Part shown: positions 37,155 to 48,180 of the stretch, in pieces | How the letters are laid out: each line of letters begins with the position of its first letter | Numbering within the stretch: position 1 is the stretch's first letter | Assembly (NCBI GenBank): GCA_021234155.1 | Contig: JAJEKV010000006.1 | Location: 9,763,003-9,827,002, forward strand | Origin: Isoetes taiwanensis | Lineage: Eukaryota; Streptophyta; Lycopodiopsida; Isoetales; Isoetaceae | Direction of reading: 5' to 3' | Length of the DNA: 64,000 nt | Notes under the pieces: generated by a model | Database searches by the model: none | Told to the model about the DNA's origin: nothing | Seen by the model: the letters and a program-made list of their open reading frames with translations, nothing else | Made by a program: the position numbers and the translations under genes

Positions 37155-40100
37155 CCCAGCTTGTCCCTGTTTATAAGGACTCCATGTCTTTGTGACAGAC
37201 TCCAGTTGAATGACGAATCAGGTACGCATTTTTTGAACCTGGATTTTGCAGCTCAACCTATCTTGGTTGTGCTTGGAGTAATTTGTGGGTTGTGACCGCT
37301 ACGCCTTCTGGAACAATGTTTTGTTTAGTATTTAGCTTAGAAATTCTGTGAAACCCTGTAAATTATAGTTCTGCTCGGGTGCACCATTGCCAAATTGAAG
37401 GGTTGCAATCTGTAGAAGTGGAAGAAATTGTTGAACGTGTATATAAATTGCTTGCGAAAGAGCTGAACCTAGTTTTCAATTGGGTAAATCGGATCTGGTG
37501 AATTGGACTGTCACAGACTGCTTGCAAGGCTATCAACCAATGCATGAAAGAACAGAACTTGCATGGACATGAAGAATTTTGCATTCAATTAAGTTGCAGA
37601 ATACTCTATAGTTATTGATGGTAACAGGGCTTTCAGACTTCCAGTTTTTGGGAATGACAGGAAGTATTGTTATGTTCCTATACCATGCATCAGTATGATA
37701 TATATTAGCTATTCGATGTGATTGACTAACTTTCTTCTTTATGTTCAAGGTTTATAATAGATGGAAATCTGAAATGAAAGGTAAGCAGTTGTCTACAATA
37801 TCCCAAACATGGGGAAGGCATTTATTAGTTGACTTTATGGAACTTTATGACTGATTTCCAAACAGTTGAATCTGTTTGTTAGTCCATTTGTTGGACAGAA
37901 TTTTAAAGGCCATACTCGTGAAATGAACCTAGGAAGGCAATCCTGAACTAGAGTATTGCGTTTCATAGTGAAACTCTGGAAAGATCAATGGGTTTGGAAA
38001 GAACTTAGTTCCTGCCATTGTTACAATTCATTGCATATTTTGAAAATTTGCCATGCATTTTCATTATTTGTGCCATATGTGCAGTGCTGTTTTCCTTCGC
38101 TGCAGATGCTACTCTTCAAAGCATAATCACCTCAGGATAAATGGCAGCAATGTACTCTGCAATTTTGCTACAAGGTACATTAACTATTTAGCTGCTCATG
38201 GCCATTTTACACAATCATGTTTGTTTTCTTCCTTGCTTCTAGAGGTTGTGCATTGAGATATGTTTTAAAACAATCCCATAGTTTTTTCCTCAGCTCTTAA
38301 ATTGTTCGGTCTGCCTAGTCTGAACAACTGAGGCATACTTTAATATCAGATATGAAGAGCATGGCTCTACTTATTCATTTTTAGATGCTGTCAGCCATGT
38401 GCAATTTATCTACGTGTGTGCATATTTTTTCGTCCCATATTAACATTGATGATGTTATAGTGTATCATCTCTGATAGCGTCCTTCGCGGATGTATTCTTC
38501 ATGAATTTGTAGGCTTTTATGGAGACGTGGAAAGTCAATCAATTATGACAAGGTCCTACTCTTTCTCGTGTTGCAGAGGGACAAAAACGACAATGAAATT
38601 TTAGTTTCTCTCCATGAAGATTTGTTCATAAATATCGTTCTTACCCCGTGGCTGCTTCATTGCAACAGGATGAATTACTCTTGCAATTTGTGCAAATTTG
38701 TACAAGATACTCCATGGTTGTGCAGGCAGAATTTAGACACAAAGATCTTCAATGTAAATATACAATAAGGTTTGATTATCGTAGGCCTTTGGGAAAATAC
38801 ATTTGCATGTTTACATCCAAATCCAAAACGAACATTTCCTTCTCATCTTGCTTGACGTAGACATGCAAAAACATTTATATCCACATCAAAGTTACCCATA
38901 TCTTATTTTGTTAACCAATGAACCATCTGCTACCTTAGCAGTTTAATTATCATTTACCATATGTTTTGGGAATGCACAGGGAGAATTTGGAACTGATGCT
39001 TTGAAGACATTAAAAGCATGGGAAAAAAGGTAGATATGTATTTATATCTGTGCTTTAACTTAGCAAACCGGCTTCGTTTAACAGGCAATTAATTGCTTTG
39101 GTTTATGGCCAGCTAAGCAAATTATGTTTTATATGCTTCATGTGACCATTCTGAACATTGTACAGTTGTCTAATGCTTTCTGCAGACAAATTCAAGGGAG
39201 GCTTCGTATTTTCCATAGCTTGCTGGCCTTGCAAATGGATGCAGAAGGGACTGCATTCATGATGATGCACCATTCTAAATCTTGTATATTTCTCTAACCC
39301 TTTTTGCAGACAAATTTAAGGAGAGGTTCATGGATGTAATACATCTTACATTTTGTATGCAAAAGCAATCCTTCCAAGCTAAATGTGAAATGGTAGGAGC
39401 ATATGGTTCCTAGATGGATCTAAGCAGGGCATTTCTGGTTGAGAGGGTTTGGGGATTAACTAGAGAGGCTAAAACCTAGTTGGCGTTTCTAAAATTTTAG
39501 AGAATGAACTTCCAAATATAATAGATATGTCTCAAATAAAGAAAACTAAGGATGCTTCTAGTTGTAATTGCTGCTATAAATGTAAAAATTCCACATATTA
39601 GTAAATTCAGTTTTTTTTTGTAATATGTTGGCGTTCAGAGGTTTTTTAAGCTGGCTCCAGAGGTGGAGTTTGTGATGGTCTTAAAGCACCATCTTAGGGC
39701 CCTAACTTAGCTAGTAATCAACCAATACTCTATAGGTAGGTTTGTGCATCCTTATGAACATAACAGATTTAAATTCTCATTTGCACTCAAACTGAAGGAA
39801 AAGCTGTTATTCTAGATCATTGACCAAAGGGGATGGAGCCCATAATGTTGTATCAAAGCCATATCTTGTAAGACGACTAAATAAAGTCCATTATTAAATC
39901 ATGTTGTCTAGAAGCTAAAGTATGCTATCCACCATATTGTTGACGCTCACCTTCCCATTCCCTTGTAGATTTGCATCCATTCATATGCGCATTCGAGTGG
40001 TTTATAGGTTTGACATATTGGTAATGTTAAGATTCATACATTGCTCCTAGAATCCACATTTTGTTTATATATAAAAATACAATAATTATTGTTATCTTAG

Positions 40101-40262
40101 AAAATTAATTCCTAACAAAATTCTATTACACACTCGACAACTTATAACATTTCATCACTTTTGACTCCCCTTGATATTTAGACTCTACAACAATGGACTA
40201 TCACCCAAAAACACAACCACCAACCCCATTTAAAATATCTAACACACTCGTCAACACATATG
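37155..40262. other. Low-copy region with exon-like segments, gene not identified
   Basis: Several short open segments on the plus strand are bordered by plausible splice signals. At about 37,750 VYNRWKSEMK is followed by GGTAAGC. At 38,104 CTGCAG precedes ATGCTACTCTTCAAAGCAT. Near 38,645-38,755 there is AASLQQDELLLQFVQICTRY. At 38,980 CACAG precedes a ~50-base exon (EFGTDALKTLKAWEKR) that ends at AAG|GTAGAT. GCAGACAAATT is repeated at 39,183 and 39,308. Together they could be remnants of one host gene, but the frame is interrupted (stop near 38,138) and I cannot assign a family. The rest is A/T-rich, intron-like DNA. Confidence 0.25.
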
Positions 40263-40618
40263 TTTTTTTTTTTTTTTTTTTTTTTTTTTGGGTTGCCCCT
40301 AGGGGGGCAAACCCTCGTTTGTATGGGGTTGTGGCATATCCTGAGTATATGCTGGGATATACTCAGAATATGTTGATGACTGCTCCAAACTGATTGTATC
40401 CTGTAAACTGACGGTCATTTGCGTTCTAAACCGAGGATGGTCTAATCGGTTAACTGGCACGGTAGATAGAAGCTTGAATTTGATGAATAAGCTTGGATCA
40501 TGCTGCCATTCTATTCGGGACAAGGGCAAGAATGGGCATTCGGGACAAGGGCTAAAATAGGGTTTTCTAGTTGAACTTGGGAGTAGATTAGCTTCAAAAA
40601 CTCAGGTGAAGCTATGGC
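40263..40618 (-). mobile_element. SINE-like retroelement, copy 2
   Basis: This is the best match to copy 1, with a T27 run at 40,263-40,289 (poly(A) on the minus strand) and the same 5' limit at GCCATAGCTTCACC. The 66-residue ORF across the T run and the 76-residue antisense ORF are artefacts. The longer homopolymer tail may mean a younger insertion. Confidence 0.7.
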
Positions 40619-40892
40619 AAAAGCTTTCCCAAAAATTCAAACATTTCTCTAGCTTTTGAGTTTCAATAAAATGCTGGCATCTTCACGAACAAATGCAAGA
40701 CAAAATGCCAGATCAAAAGGGACCTAGATTGTTTATGATATCTTAAGTACTGCAACTAACTGTTATTACATTTAACAGTGAACACCCAGCTCAACATGTT
40801 GATCGCCAGACCTACATCCTTCATGCCAAGTGATGTAGTTCTGTATTTCTTCAAGTAGGTTTTTCAATGAATTCGTTGGGCGTCTTGTTGCA

Positions 40893-41105
40893 ATTTTTGG
40901 GTTGCCTCTAGGGGGGCAATCCCTTGGTTATGTGGAATTTTGGCATGTTCTGGGTATATGCTAGTATATCTGGAATATGCTGAAAACTGCTCCAAATTCC
41001 CTATCGGCTGTAAACTGGCAGTCGCCCTTGTTGTTGGGCGGCGGCTGTGCAAACCATCTAACCGGCCAGTGCAGGTCTGGTCATCGTCCACAGCGTTGGC
41101 TTATC
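40893..41105 (-). mobile_element. SINE-like retroelement, copy 3 (diverged)
   Basis: On the minus strand it contains CCGGTTAGATGG, CCAGTTTACAGCCGATAG, GGAGCAGT and the 3' end CCCCCTAGAGGCAACCC with a short A run. It is closer in sequence to the copies near 62,300 and 63,600 than to copies 1 and 2, so at least two subfamilies exist. It lies 110 bp upstream of the RHM exon. Confidence 0.6.
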
Positions 41106-41216
41106 CAGCCTGTTTAAATATGGCCTGGACATGACCGATCGAAGATGACAGATAATGATCTGTTTCTGCAAAATAATGGTGATCCCAACCAGATTTATAC
41201 CTCTTTGGTGAATCAG

Positions 41217-41483
41217 TTTATGGCCCCAATCAATTTCCTGAGAAGCTGATACCTAAGCTAATCCTTCTTGCAATGCAGGGCAGACCTCTTCTTATCCATG
41301 GAAATGCAGCAATGTAAGGAGTTATCTTTTCTGTGAAGATGTTGCTGAAGCTTTTGATGTTGTTCTTCACAAAGGAGAAGTTGGCCATGTTTATAACATT
41401 GGTGCCAAGAAGGAAAGGCGTGTTTTGGATGTGGCAAAGGATGTCTGCAAGCTTTTTGATCTTGAGCCAGAGGTAGCTATTCG
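41217..41483 (+). pseudogene. RHM: UDP-rhamnose synthase (RHM) exon with frameshift
   Basis: After an AG acceptor at 41,216 the frame reads [28 protein letters not shown], and then, one frame over, [36 protein letters not shown] and LDVAKDVCKLFDLEP. It ends near a GTATGT donor at about 41,484. This is the C-terminal half of the N-terminal UDP-glucose 4,6-dehydratase domain of plant RHM, a cytosolic enzyme that begins UDP-L-rhamnose synthesis. Known RHM proteins have a conserved IHGDGSNVRSYL here. The missing base falls in that motif (about 41,302). I found no flanking RHM exons within several kilobases, so it is either an orphan exon in a pseudogene, or a real gene with long introns and one sequence error. 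Confidence 0.8.
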
Positions 41484-41499
41484 GTATGTTGTTCAAGTA

Positions 41500-42335
41500 T
41501 TCTATTGTCTAGAAGTAGCAATTTAAATTGACTGTTTTGAACTATGATTTAAGCCACTTCACTCTCCGACCATGAAGGGCAACCCTCCGTGCGCAGCACC
41601 TTGTTTTTCATATTTACGTTTAGCATGCTTGATTTTCATGCATGCGCCTTTGTCTAGTATAAGGCATATTTGCTACTAGTCTTTATTTAGTAAAGATTGG
41701 CTTAGGCACCATTTGACTACCTCTATGTTTCACTAAAATCTTCTCCTAAAATTATACTACTTTCAGATTTATTCTTTTTCTCACCTATATTAGGCACTTG
41801 TTTATTCAAAGGATAGCATCTTTAATGGTCTAAATACCACAAGGATATTTGGACTATTCATCCCATTATGGGAAACCTAGCCATGCAAATATCTTCTTCT
41901 AGCACCCTTGTGTTTTAAGGAAATTTGTCTCTGAAACGTTGTTTCATCATAATTGAGCTCTAATGCATGAGGATCCCAACTTGATCTGAATATTTTTCTA
42001 ATCATGAGGAAAGGAAATTCTTATTTTACTGTTACAATCTAATCAGAAATTGGCATCAATGTCTAGCATAGTGTTGAGAAATTATAGTTCTAACTTGACA
42101 TCCATGGGTATTGTCTATACCCTTGTTTGCATATAATGGTAATCCATTAAACTATGACTAAAACCAACTTTTTTTTTTTGAATAAGCGTGCCCCTTGGAG
42201 GCCACCATGCTTGAAATTTTCAATGGTCTAGTCCTTTTGTCTATCATTTTGATATTGTTTATGCACAATACCTTTATATTAATGAGGCATGCAAGCCAAT
42301 GATAAGACATGTAAGAGTGGCCTTTAAAATGTCGA
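41500..42335. other. A/T-rich low-copy DNA, no gene seen
   Basis: No coding segment or repeat is recognisable. A T10 run at 42,169 followed by GAATAAGCGTGCCCCTTGG may mark the 3' end of another poly(A)-tailed insertion on the minus strand, but its other end is not visible. Confidence 0.35.
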
Positions 42336-42785
42336 ACTAGCATGCCACATAGGGTCAAACACCTCGGCTCAAACATGTCACCTAGGCTCAAATATGCCAC
42401 CTAGGTTCAAGCATTGCCCCTAGGGTTCAAACATGCCCTAGGCCACATAGGCTTAATTATGACACATGGATCAAACATGCCCTTAGGCTCAAACATGCCA
42501 TTAGGGTTATAACAATGCTCTTTCAAATTATTTATTTATTTTTTAAGGGCAAGATATGCTTTTGTATGATTTTTTGATGGTTGAAATGTTGTGTCCCTAG
42601 GCTTGAACATGTCCTTGGGCTAGAACATGGCACATTAGCTCAAACATGCAACATATGCTCAAATTTGACATGTGGCTCAAACATGACCATCGCTCAAACA
42701 TACCACATAGACTCAAACATGACCATAGACTCAAACATGCCACATAGACTCAAACATGAGACATGGCTCAAACATGCTACTAGGA
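42336..42785. repeat. Second locus of the 19-bp minisatellite, diverged
   Basis: About 20 degenerate units of GGCTCAAACATGCCAC type occur in two patches (42,336-42,510 and 42,598-42,785), separated by about 90 bp of A/T-rich DNA. They clearly belong to the family of the large array at 32,755-34,905, 7.4 kb away. Units here are more divergent (ACATGACCAT, ACATAGACTC). The patch directly borders the truncated Ty3 element at 42,836. Confidence 0.8.
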
Positions 42786-42835
42786 TGTATAAAAAAATAG
42801 GACGTTCTCCTTAATTTTCGGTTGAAATTTTTATG

Positions 42836-43530
42836 CCGAAACGCGTTACCCGATGCACGATCAGGAATTGCTTGCAGTTGTCAGGGCGTTAAGAATCTGG
42901 AGGCACTATCTCTTAGGAAGGAAGTTCCAGTTGGACACGGATCACCAGAGCCTCCAATATGTATTCACGCAACCGCACCTTAACCTGAGGCAGCGAAGGT
43001 GGATGGAGTTTCTCGAAGAGTATGACTTTGACATAGTCTACAAGCCGGGGAAGCTTAACGTGGTAGCAGATGCACTTTCAAGGCATCCACTCACAACTAG
43101 AGTGCATTGCAATGCCATTTCGACGCTCTCCAGCGATTTCGAGAAGAAGATTGAAGAAACCTTGCCAACGGATGTGGACTTCAAAGAAGTATGGGCAAGC
43201 TTGTGCAAGGAAGCAAGAACAGATAAGGAGAGGGAAACCTTCAAAAATTTTAAGAAGGAAGGTAACCTTCTCTACCATAAGAACAAGTTGTGCGTGCCTG
43301 AATCATCTGGAGTAAGGAAGTTGATCCTCCACGACACCCACAACAACCCAATAGCTGGCCACGCAGGATTCATGAAGACATACTTCAAAGTGCGTAACAG
43401 TTATTATTGAGGTAGCTCGCCACATCAAGGAATGTCAGCTATGTCAGCAAACGAAGGCAGAACAGCTTCGAATCCCAAGTGCATTGGAACCATTAGCGGT
43501 GCCAAACGCTAAGTGGGAGGTCGTCAGCAT
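42836..43530 (+). pseudogene. Ty3 chromovirus copy C, RNase H to integrase N-terminus (5' part)
   Basis: Pol homology starts abruptly at about 42,836 (AETRYPMHDQELLAVV). The RNase H region contains DTDHQSLQYVF and VYKPGKLNVVADALSRHP. The integrase zinc-binding histidines (HAGFMKTYF) are present. A small deletion at about 43,407 removes the segment equivalent to WPGMKK and causes a stop, after which CQLCQQTKAEQLRIP continues in another frame. Coding stops at 43,530, where the inverted-repeat element is inserted. The continuation is at 52,229. Sequence upstream of RNase H is missing, replaced by minisatellite. Confidence 0.9.
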
Positions 43531-43548
43531 CACAAGGCCCCCAAAATT
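43531..43548 (+). repeat. Left terminal inverted repeat
   Basis: CACAAGGCCCCCAAAATT matches the reverse complement of the right end except for one A in the A run. The next bases (GAATTAGTATGATC) are not mirrored at the other end, so the terminal repeat is only about 18 bp. Confidence 0.88.
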
Positions 43549-44199
43549 GAATTAGTATGATCTTTTTCTAATGATTTTGTAGTAAAAACCAACTCCTAAA
43601 ATCAATACCGGTATGTGGGCCAAAAAGTTTACAAATCATGACATACGAATAGTGTTTCTTCACATAGTATTGAAAGATGATAATATAGAGCTAGTTTTTG
43701 TGACAACTTGAATATATGATATGTGCTACTACTTAATTTATCACGTTTATCGGAATGATATTTGATCACATCTATTATCCTTGGTTTATTAACATTGTAA
43801 TTTTATGCGCGTAATTAGTATGATATTTTACAACGATTAATCATCTTTGTTATTTTAGTGTATAATTATTATGGTATTCTGTGCTTCACGTGGCAAGCTT
43901 GGTAAAACGATTAGAGACCATAGTATTCAACCTTCATGTTTGAGCGTAGGCCTAATAAAATTTGAGGGTTCATGATTTTTTTACATGGTTCTAAATTGTG
44001 ATATCTCCTAATTAATTGGTATATTTCAGCATATGGTTCATTTGAGCATTTTTATTTTATTTTTCCTTTTTTTTAATCCAAATTTGCCTATTATCGGTAT
44101 TTTGATTACAAAAGGGAAGAGTACAGAAGACCAAGATGCTCAATTTTTTTTTCCATTGAATTTTGTCATCAGAGTACATTGAGGTCCTTCGCCTAGTAG

Positions 44200-44457
44200 T
44201 TAGGAACACTTGTGATAGCGCAGACCATTAGTTTGTTTTGATTGTCTTAATTTGCGCATTGCATTGTTTTCAATTTGTCGTATGCGTTCCCTAGTCACAT
44301 TGTACATGTAACCCACTTCTTCAAGAGTCTTAGACACGCCACCCGGCCGGACCAAATCGATGCCGAGATAATCTCTCGCTCCCCGTGATTTTAAAGTGTG
44401 CAAAACCTTGTCCACATCTTCTTTTAGCCACAATGCAATGGTAACTTTCTCGGACAT
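44200..44457 (-). pseudogene. Sigma factor region 4 fragment, captured
   Basis: The minus-strand frame reads LKEDVDKVLHTLKSRGARDY and, further on, TLEEVGYMYNVTRERIRQIE and NAMRKLRQ. This is sigma-70 region 4, the helix-turn-helix that binds the -35 promoter element. VTRERIRQIE is its hallmark. In plants such proteins are nucleus-encoded and serve the plastid-encoded RNA polymerase. The first helix, normally close to PREREVIRLRFGL, is degraded to SRGARDYLGIDL. This suggests a frame change or decay, so the fragment is unlikely to work. Upstream on the same strand (44,830-44,640) a coiled-coil-like stretch (EEQLKEQIQATSLILQEKED) with stops may be part of the captured DNA. Confidence 0.85.
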
Positions 44458-44869
44458 TGAAGGTACTTGCCAATGGCATATTGAATCGCATCTTCTTTTA
44501 TATGGTGAAACGGTAACCTCGCCTTCTTTTCTCCATAAAAATCTTTTTCGGTGTCTAATATGGAGTGCAAGCTTCGATTATCTCTTTGTAATGCGTGTGA
44601 GCAACGGTTTTTCTTCATATTTATTGGCTACCGTTGATGAACATAAGCAAGCTCATTCTCGCAGAGCAGATATCCGATCCTCCTTCTCCTGCAGAATCAA
44701 AGATGTGGCTTGAATTTGTTCTTTCAACTGCTCCTCGCTCGCATCTCCCACTTGTTTTGCTTAGATTGGTAGATGGTAACAATAGAATCATTCAAGAAAT
44801 TCGTTTTTATCTTCAGCCTCCCTAGCAATTTCAAATGCTTGTCGCAACTTTTTTCAAGCAGTACTTTCT

Positions 44870-46660
44870 ACGTGGTTATGCTTCGATCTCTTTGTGGTGT
44901 GACACAAGATAGCTCAAGTTCGTCCATCAAGAACTCACTTTGACCTTCAATAAAACTTTTGGTGTCTAGTATACCTCAATGCGGCTATATCCCCATGTAC
45001 ACTCGTGAGAAAAACAGATTAGAAAGGAAGTAAAGCAAACTATAATAAATATACCTTGCACATATGCACCTCATTGTGATGTCCATATGCGGTTGTTAAT
45101 TTTGTCTCATAGTTCATCAATTTTCCCGCATTGGATATACCATGCATCATAATCTCAAAGAATTTATTATTCACCTTAGATATTGATCATTTTCAACTTT
45201 CACATAGCTCAAACTAGTCTCAGAACTCTTCAATCTCTTGTTGATACTCATTGACCTGCATCATGGGCTGTTAATGACATCTCACATGCAATTGCATTGC
45301 ATAGACAAGGTACATATGCACAATCAAATATACCTTAACCTGAAGTGTGTCTTGTTTAGCAAGTAAAAGTCCGCTTCTACAAACATCAACGTAAGCATTG
45401 ATGATCAAATATTGGGAAAAAATGCAAAGAATTGCTGGTTGAGAAGAGGTATAAAACATACTTACTTGATAATCGTTACAAAGCATGTTGTTGAAGCTTT
45501 TAACAGCTGATCAGGACCAAATGAAGATATTAGACACCAATTTCGATGTTTCACAAAGATTTCGCAAAAGCTTGTAGCTATTATGACGTTTGTATAGAGA
45601 ATAAGTAGAGGACCCGATTTATATAAGTATTATAGATATCAAACCGCCGATGTAGATGGATGATCAATGCATTTTGTATAGAAGTCTATTTGGTCTTCTC
45701 TATCCTGAATATGACCGCGGACCGGACTTTTGTGCTTTGCAATGAGTTTACTTTACAAAATTCATGTGACCACCGTGACTTGTTGATAGTTATTTGCTAA
45801 GTCTATCTCAAGGGTACTTTGAATGAAGACTTGTTTTACGAAAGCTCTAATGGCCTTGCTTTTGGCTTGTACATGAATGTACATGTATAACTTCCAATGA
45901 TGCCTATATTGGAGGTAATGACTTAACAGATTAAGGAGTTGACTGGGCTTCAAGAAACCAAAGTCAACATAGAGGCAGACTTAAAGGCCATGTCAACGAT
46001 ATCCACTACCATCATGAAGATGAATGCATTGGTGTGGGTAACGCACCATTGTAGCTAAAAAGAGAGGAACGTAAACTAACTATCGGAGATGAGTGCCTAT
46101 GATGAGCCATATCATCATGCGGGCATGGCTCATTATGCATGCCTATTTAGTTTGATTGTGTCCTAGGTGCCTACTTTTGTTTTGTATTTTTCTCGATAAC
46201 GTTGGTCATACAAGCATATACACTTTTAAGCTTTTCCTACTCTTCATTGTGGTTGTTGTATAGTTATTTAAGAATACTCCAATGTGGTAACACAAAGAAG
46301 ATTGAAAATTTTGATCGCAAAATCTTTGCATGAATATGTTGAGAGCACATCCAATCCATGTCAAAAGCACAATAACCTGTGAATGTCATAGGTTTCGACC
46401 ATGCCGTTCAAACGCTTCAACAAACAAACTAAAAAGATGGCTAAGTGGATTATAGGGTCCTTTCAAACTTATCCTCATAAAGAGAACCCGCGCAAAACCG
46501 CCAATAGATGGTGAACCTTCATGTTTATTGTATATCATTAGTGCTCGAATGTTGGAAGCATCGAGAGGCAGATAACAAAGAACAAAACTTAGACGAGAAA
46601 TTACTTCTTTGGCCAAAGACATTCGCTTAATTAGAAACTGATAGTGAATTCAAGAAGTGG
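44870..46660. other. Presumed intronic DNA between sigma fragments
   Basis: About 1.8 kb of A/T-rich DNA lies between the two sigma-like exons. Region 3 of a sigma factor should lie here but is not recognisable. A minus-strand stretch at 45,870-45,830 reads SKAIRAFVKQ, which could be a remnant of the sequence following region 2, but this is weak. The 78-residue ORF at 46,386-46,622 (minus) is unassigned. Confidence 0.3.
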
Positions 46661-46671
46661 TTTTCCCTTAC

Positions 46672-46774
46672 CTGGTCCCGCTTGTTTTATCCACCAGTAT
46701 GCATATGTTGAGAGCTTAAATCCCTTGGTAGAATCAAATTTCTCTACTCCTCTGATCAAACCTATGCTCCCTTC
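46672..46774 (-). pseudogene. Sigma factor region 2 exon, captured
   Basis: On the minus strand, CTGCAG (acceptor) is followed by [20 protein letters not shown] and [12 protein letters not shown], then GGTAAGG (donor at 46,671). This is sigma-70 region 2.2-2.4, which binds core polymerase and melts and reads the -10 element. The aromatic cluster YAYWWIKQA is intact. The exon is 103 bp with good splice sites at both ends, so genomic DNA with introns was captured and not a cDNA. Preceding exon sequence ([20 protein letters not shown], 46,905-46,840) may derive from region 1.2-2.1 in decayed form. The sigma subtype cannot be told. Confidence 0.88.
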
Positions 46775-46974
46775 CTGCAGCACTAAAACATATATCACAC
46801 ATCTGATAAGTTCTGCAGCCTTCTGTCTTCTCCTTTTCCTACAAATCCGATTGCGTATGAACTTCAACTGCATATCTGCAATGTTTGAGGCAGCCTCAAG
46901 CTGTTCCAACTCCGCCTTAGACGAAAATCTTCATCTTTGCCTATGATTAGTGCACTTTAAACCTAGATATTTCA

Positions 46975-47590
46975 AAACAAAAGGGTCAGATACCCTGAAA
47001 GTTTTTACAGAAAATATATAAAAAGAAAGAACAAACTTGCTATCTCGGATGTTAAATCGATGCGCCATTTGAAAAAAGTGGTGCCAGGAGCGAGCTGAGG
47101 GATTTGTGAGGATTTGTCTAGCCGCTATTCATCATTTGGGAGAAGGGCTACAAGCTCTCGCCATTCATCGCTTGGAGAAGGGCTACAATATCCGGCCATA
47201 AGCTTTCTGGGCGGGAAGGATCCAAAAGGCTCAAAAATCAGGCGGGAGGGCTTCCGTGAGTCTACCACATAGGCCGGATATTTGGCCAAGCTGGACGGCA
47301 GCGGAACACTCTCCCGGGAAACTTCCCCAACGTTCATCACATGTTGTTATAGTGGCAATAACATAGTTGTAAACAGTTGCCAATATGCCGAGAATTTAAA
47401 GCTTCACAGATCGAGCTGCATTTTATCACTTAATGGTCTACTTTGTTTTAAGCTTATAGATAAGCACCTTGTTGCATAAGTGTAGAGAAAATTGCATCAA
47501 CTAATAATAATATCTAGTTGATCATTTCTAAATTCTACATCCTGGAGTTTTATTAAGGGAACCATCGTGTACTTCAAAATTCATCGTTGA
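46975..47590. other. No gene recognised
   Basis: This is sequence inside the inverted-repeat element. The region 47,090-47,330 is more G/C-rich and could be further captured DNA (minus-strand frame with GEVSRESVPLPSSLAKYPAY, 47,125-47,340), but I recognise no family. Confidence 0.3.
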
Positions 47591-47591
47591 G

Positions 47592-47875
47592 ATGTTATTA
47601 GATGGTTTTAGAGGAAAAAGGGCTTTTTATGGGCTAAAGGTTCAACAACTTGCAAACATATCAAATTCAATGGCATTTATGCTTACAAGCAAATGCACAA
47701 TCAACACCTATTTCTTGGAGTATATTTCTACTAAGACAATTAATAATCCTGGAGTTTTATTAAGACAATCACATTCTACTTCAAAATTCATTGTTTAGAT
47801 GTTACTAGATGGTTTTAGAGGCAAAAGGGCTTTTATGGGCTAAAGGTTCAACAACTTGCAAACCAAGCAAATTGG
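47592..47875. repeat. Direct repeat pair, period ~211 bp
   Basis: ATGTTATTAGATGGTTTTAG at 47,592 and ATGTTACTAGATGGTTTTAG at 47,801 start two copies of a ~75-bp segment that continues with GGGCTTTT...ATGGGCTAAAGG and TTCAACAACTTGCAAAC. The intervening sequence also repeats TCCTGGAGTTTTATTAAG. It is non-coding. Confidence 0.7.
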
Positions 47876-47879
47876 TTGC

Positions 47880-48180
47880 TTCGAATTCAAACACAAAGTC
47901 AAAACCCCATTTCAAGCTCGCTGGAGCTGCCGAACTGGAGGAACACTTCATTTCTCGTCGTGCGCCTACGTCAGAAAGGGGGTTTGGCACATCCGTCTAG
48001 TGCACATCATCGTGTTCCCTGAATCATCTCCAAAAAGAAAAAATGGACATCCATTGCACGGGCGTACCAACCCCCAAATTACCCCCTTTCCGACGTAGGG
48101 CCACGAGGTGGATATATGGCGTGTTCCTCCAATTCGGCAGCTATACCGAGCTTGGAATGCAGTTTTGGCTTCATGCAAGA
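47880..48180. repeat. Inverted repeat (foldback), ~100-bp arms
   Basis: 47,885-47,985 and 48,075-48,175 are inverted copies. Both read, in opposite orientation, AAACTGCATTCCAAGCTCG-like sequence followed by AGCTGCCGAATTGGAGGAAC and CCTACGTCGGAAAGGGGG. Arms are roughly 75 percent identical by eye with a loop of about 90 bases. A transcript would form a long imperfect hairpin. The ORFs on both strands here are reflections of the same repeat. Confidence 0.75.

Noticed and set aside
40193..40393. ORF with a run of Phe across a T27 tract
   Set aside because: It is the poly(A) tail of a minus-strand SINE-like insertion.
44200..46909. A bacterial sigma factor gene from contamination or horizontal transfer
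   Set aside because: The exon has plant-type GT/AG borders, the surroundings are plant transposons, and plants have nucleus-encoded sigma factors of this kind.
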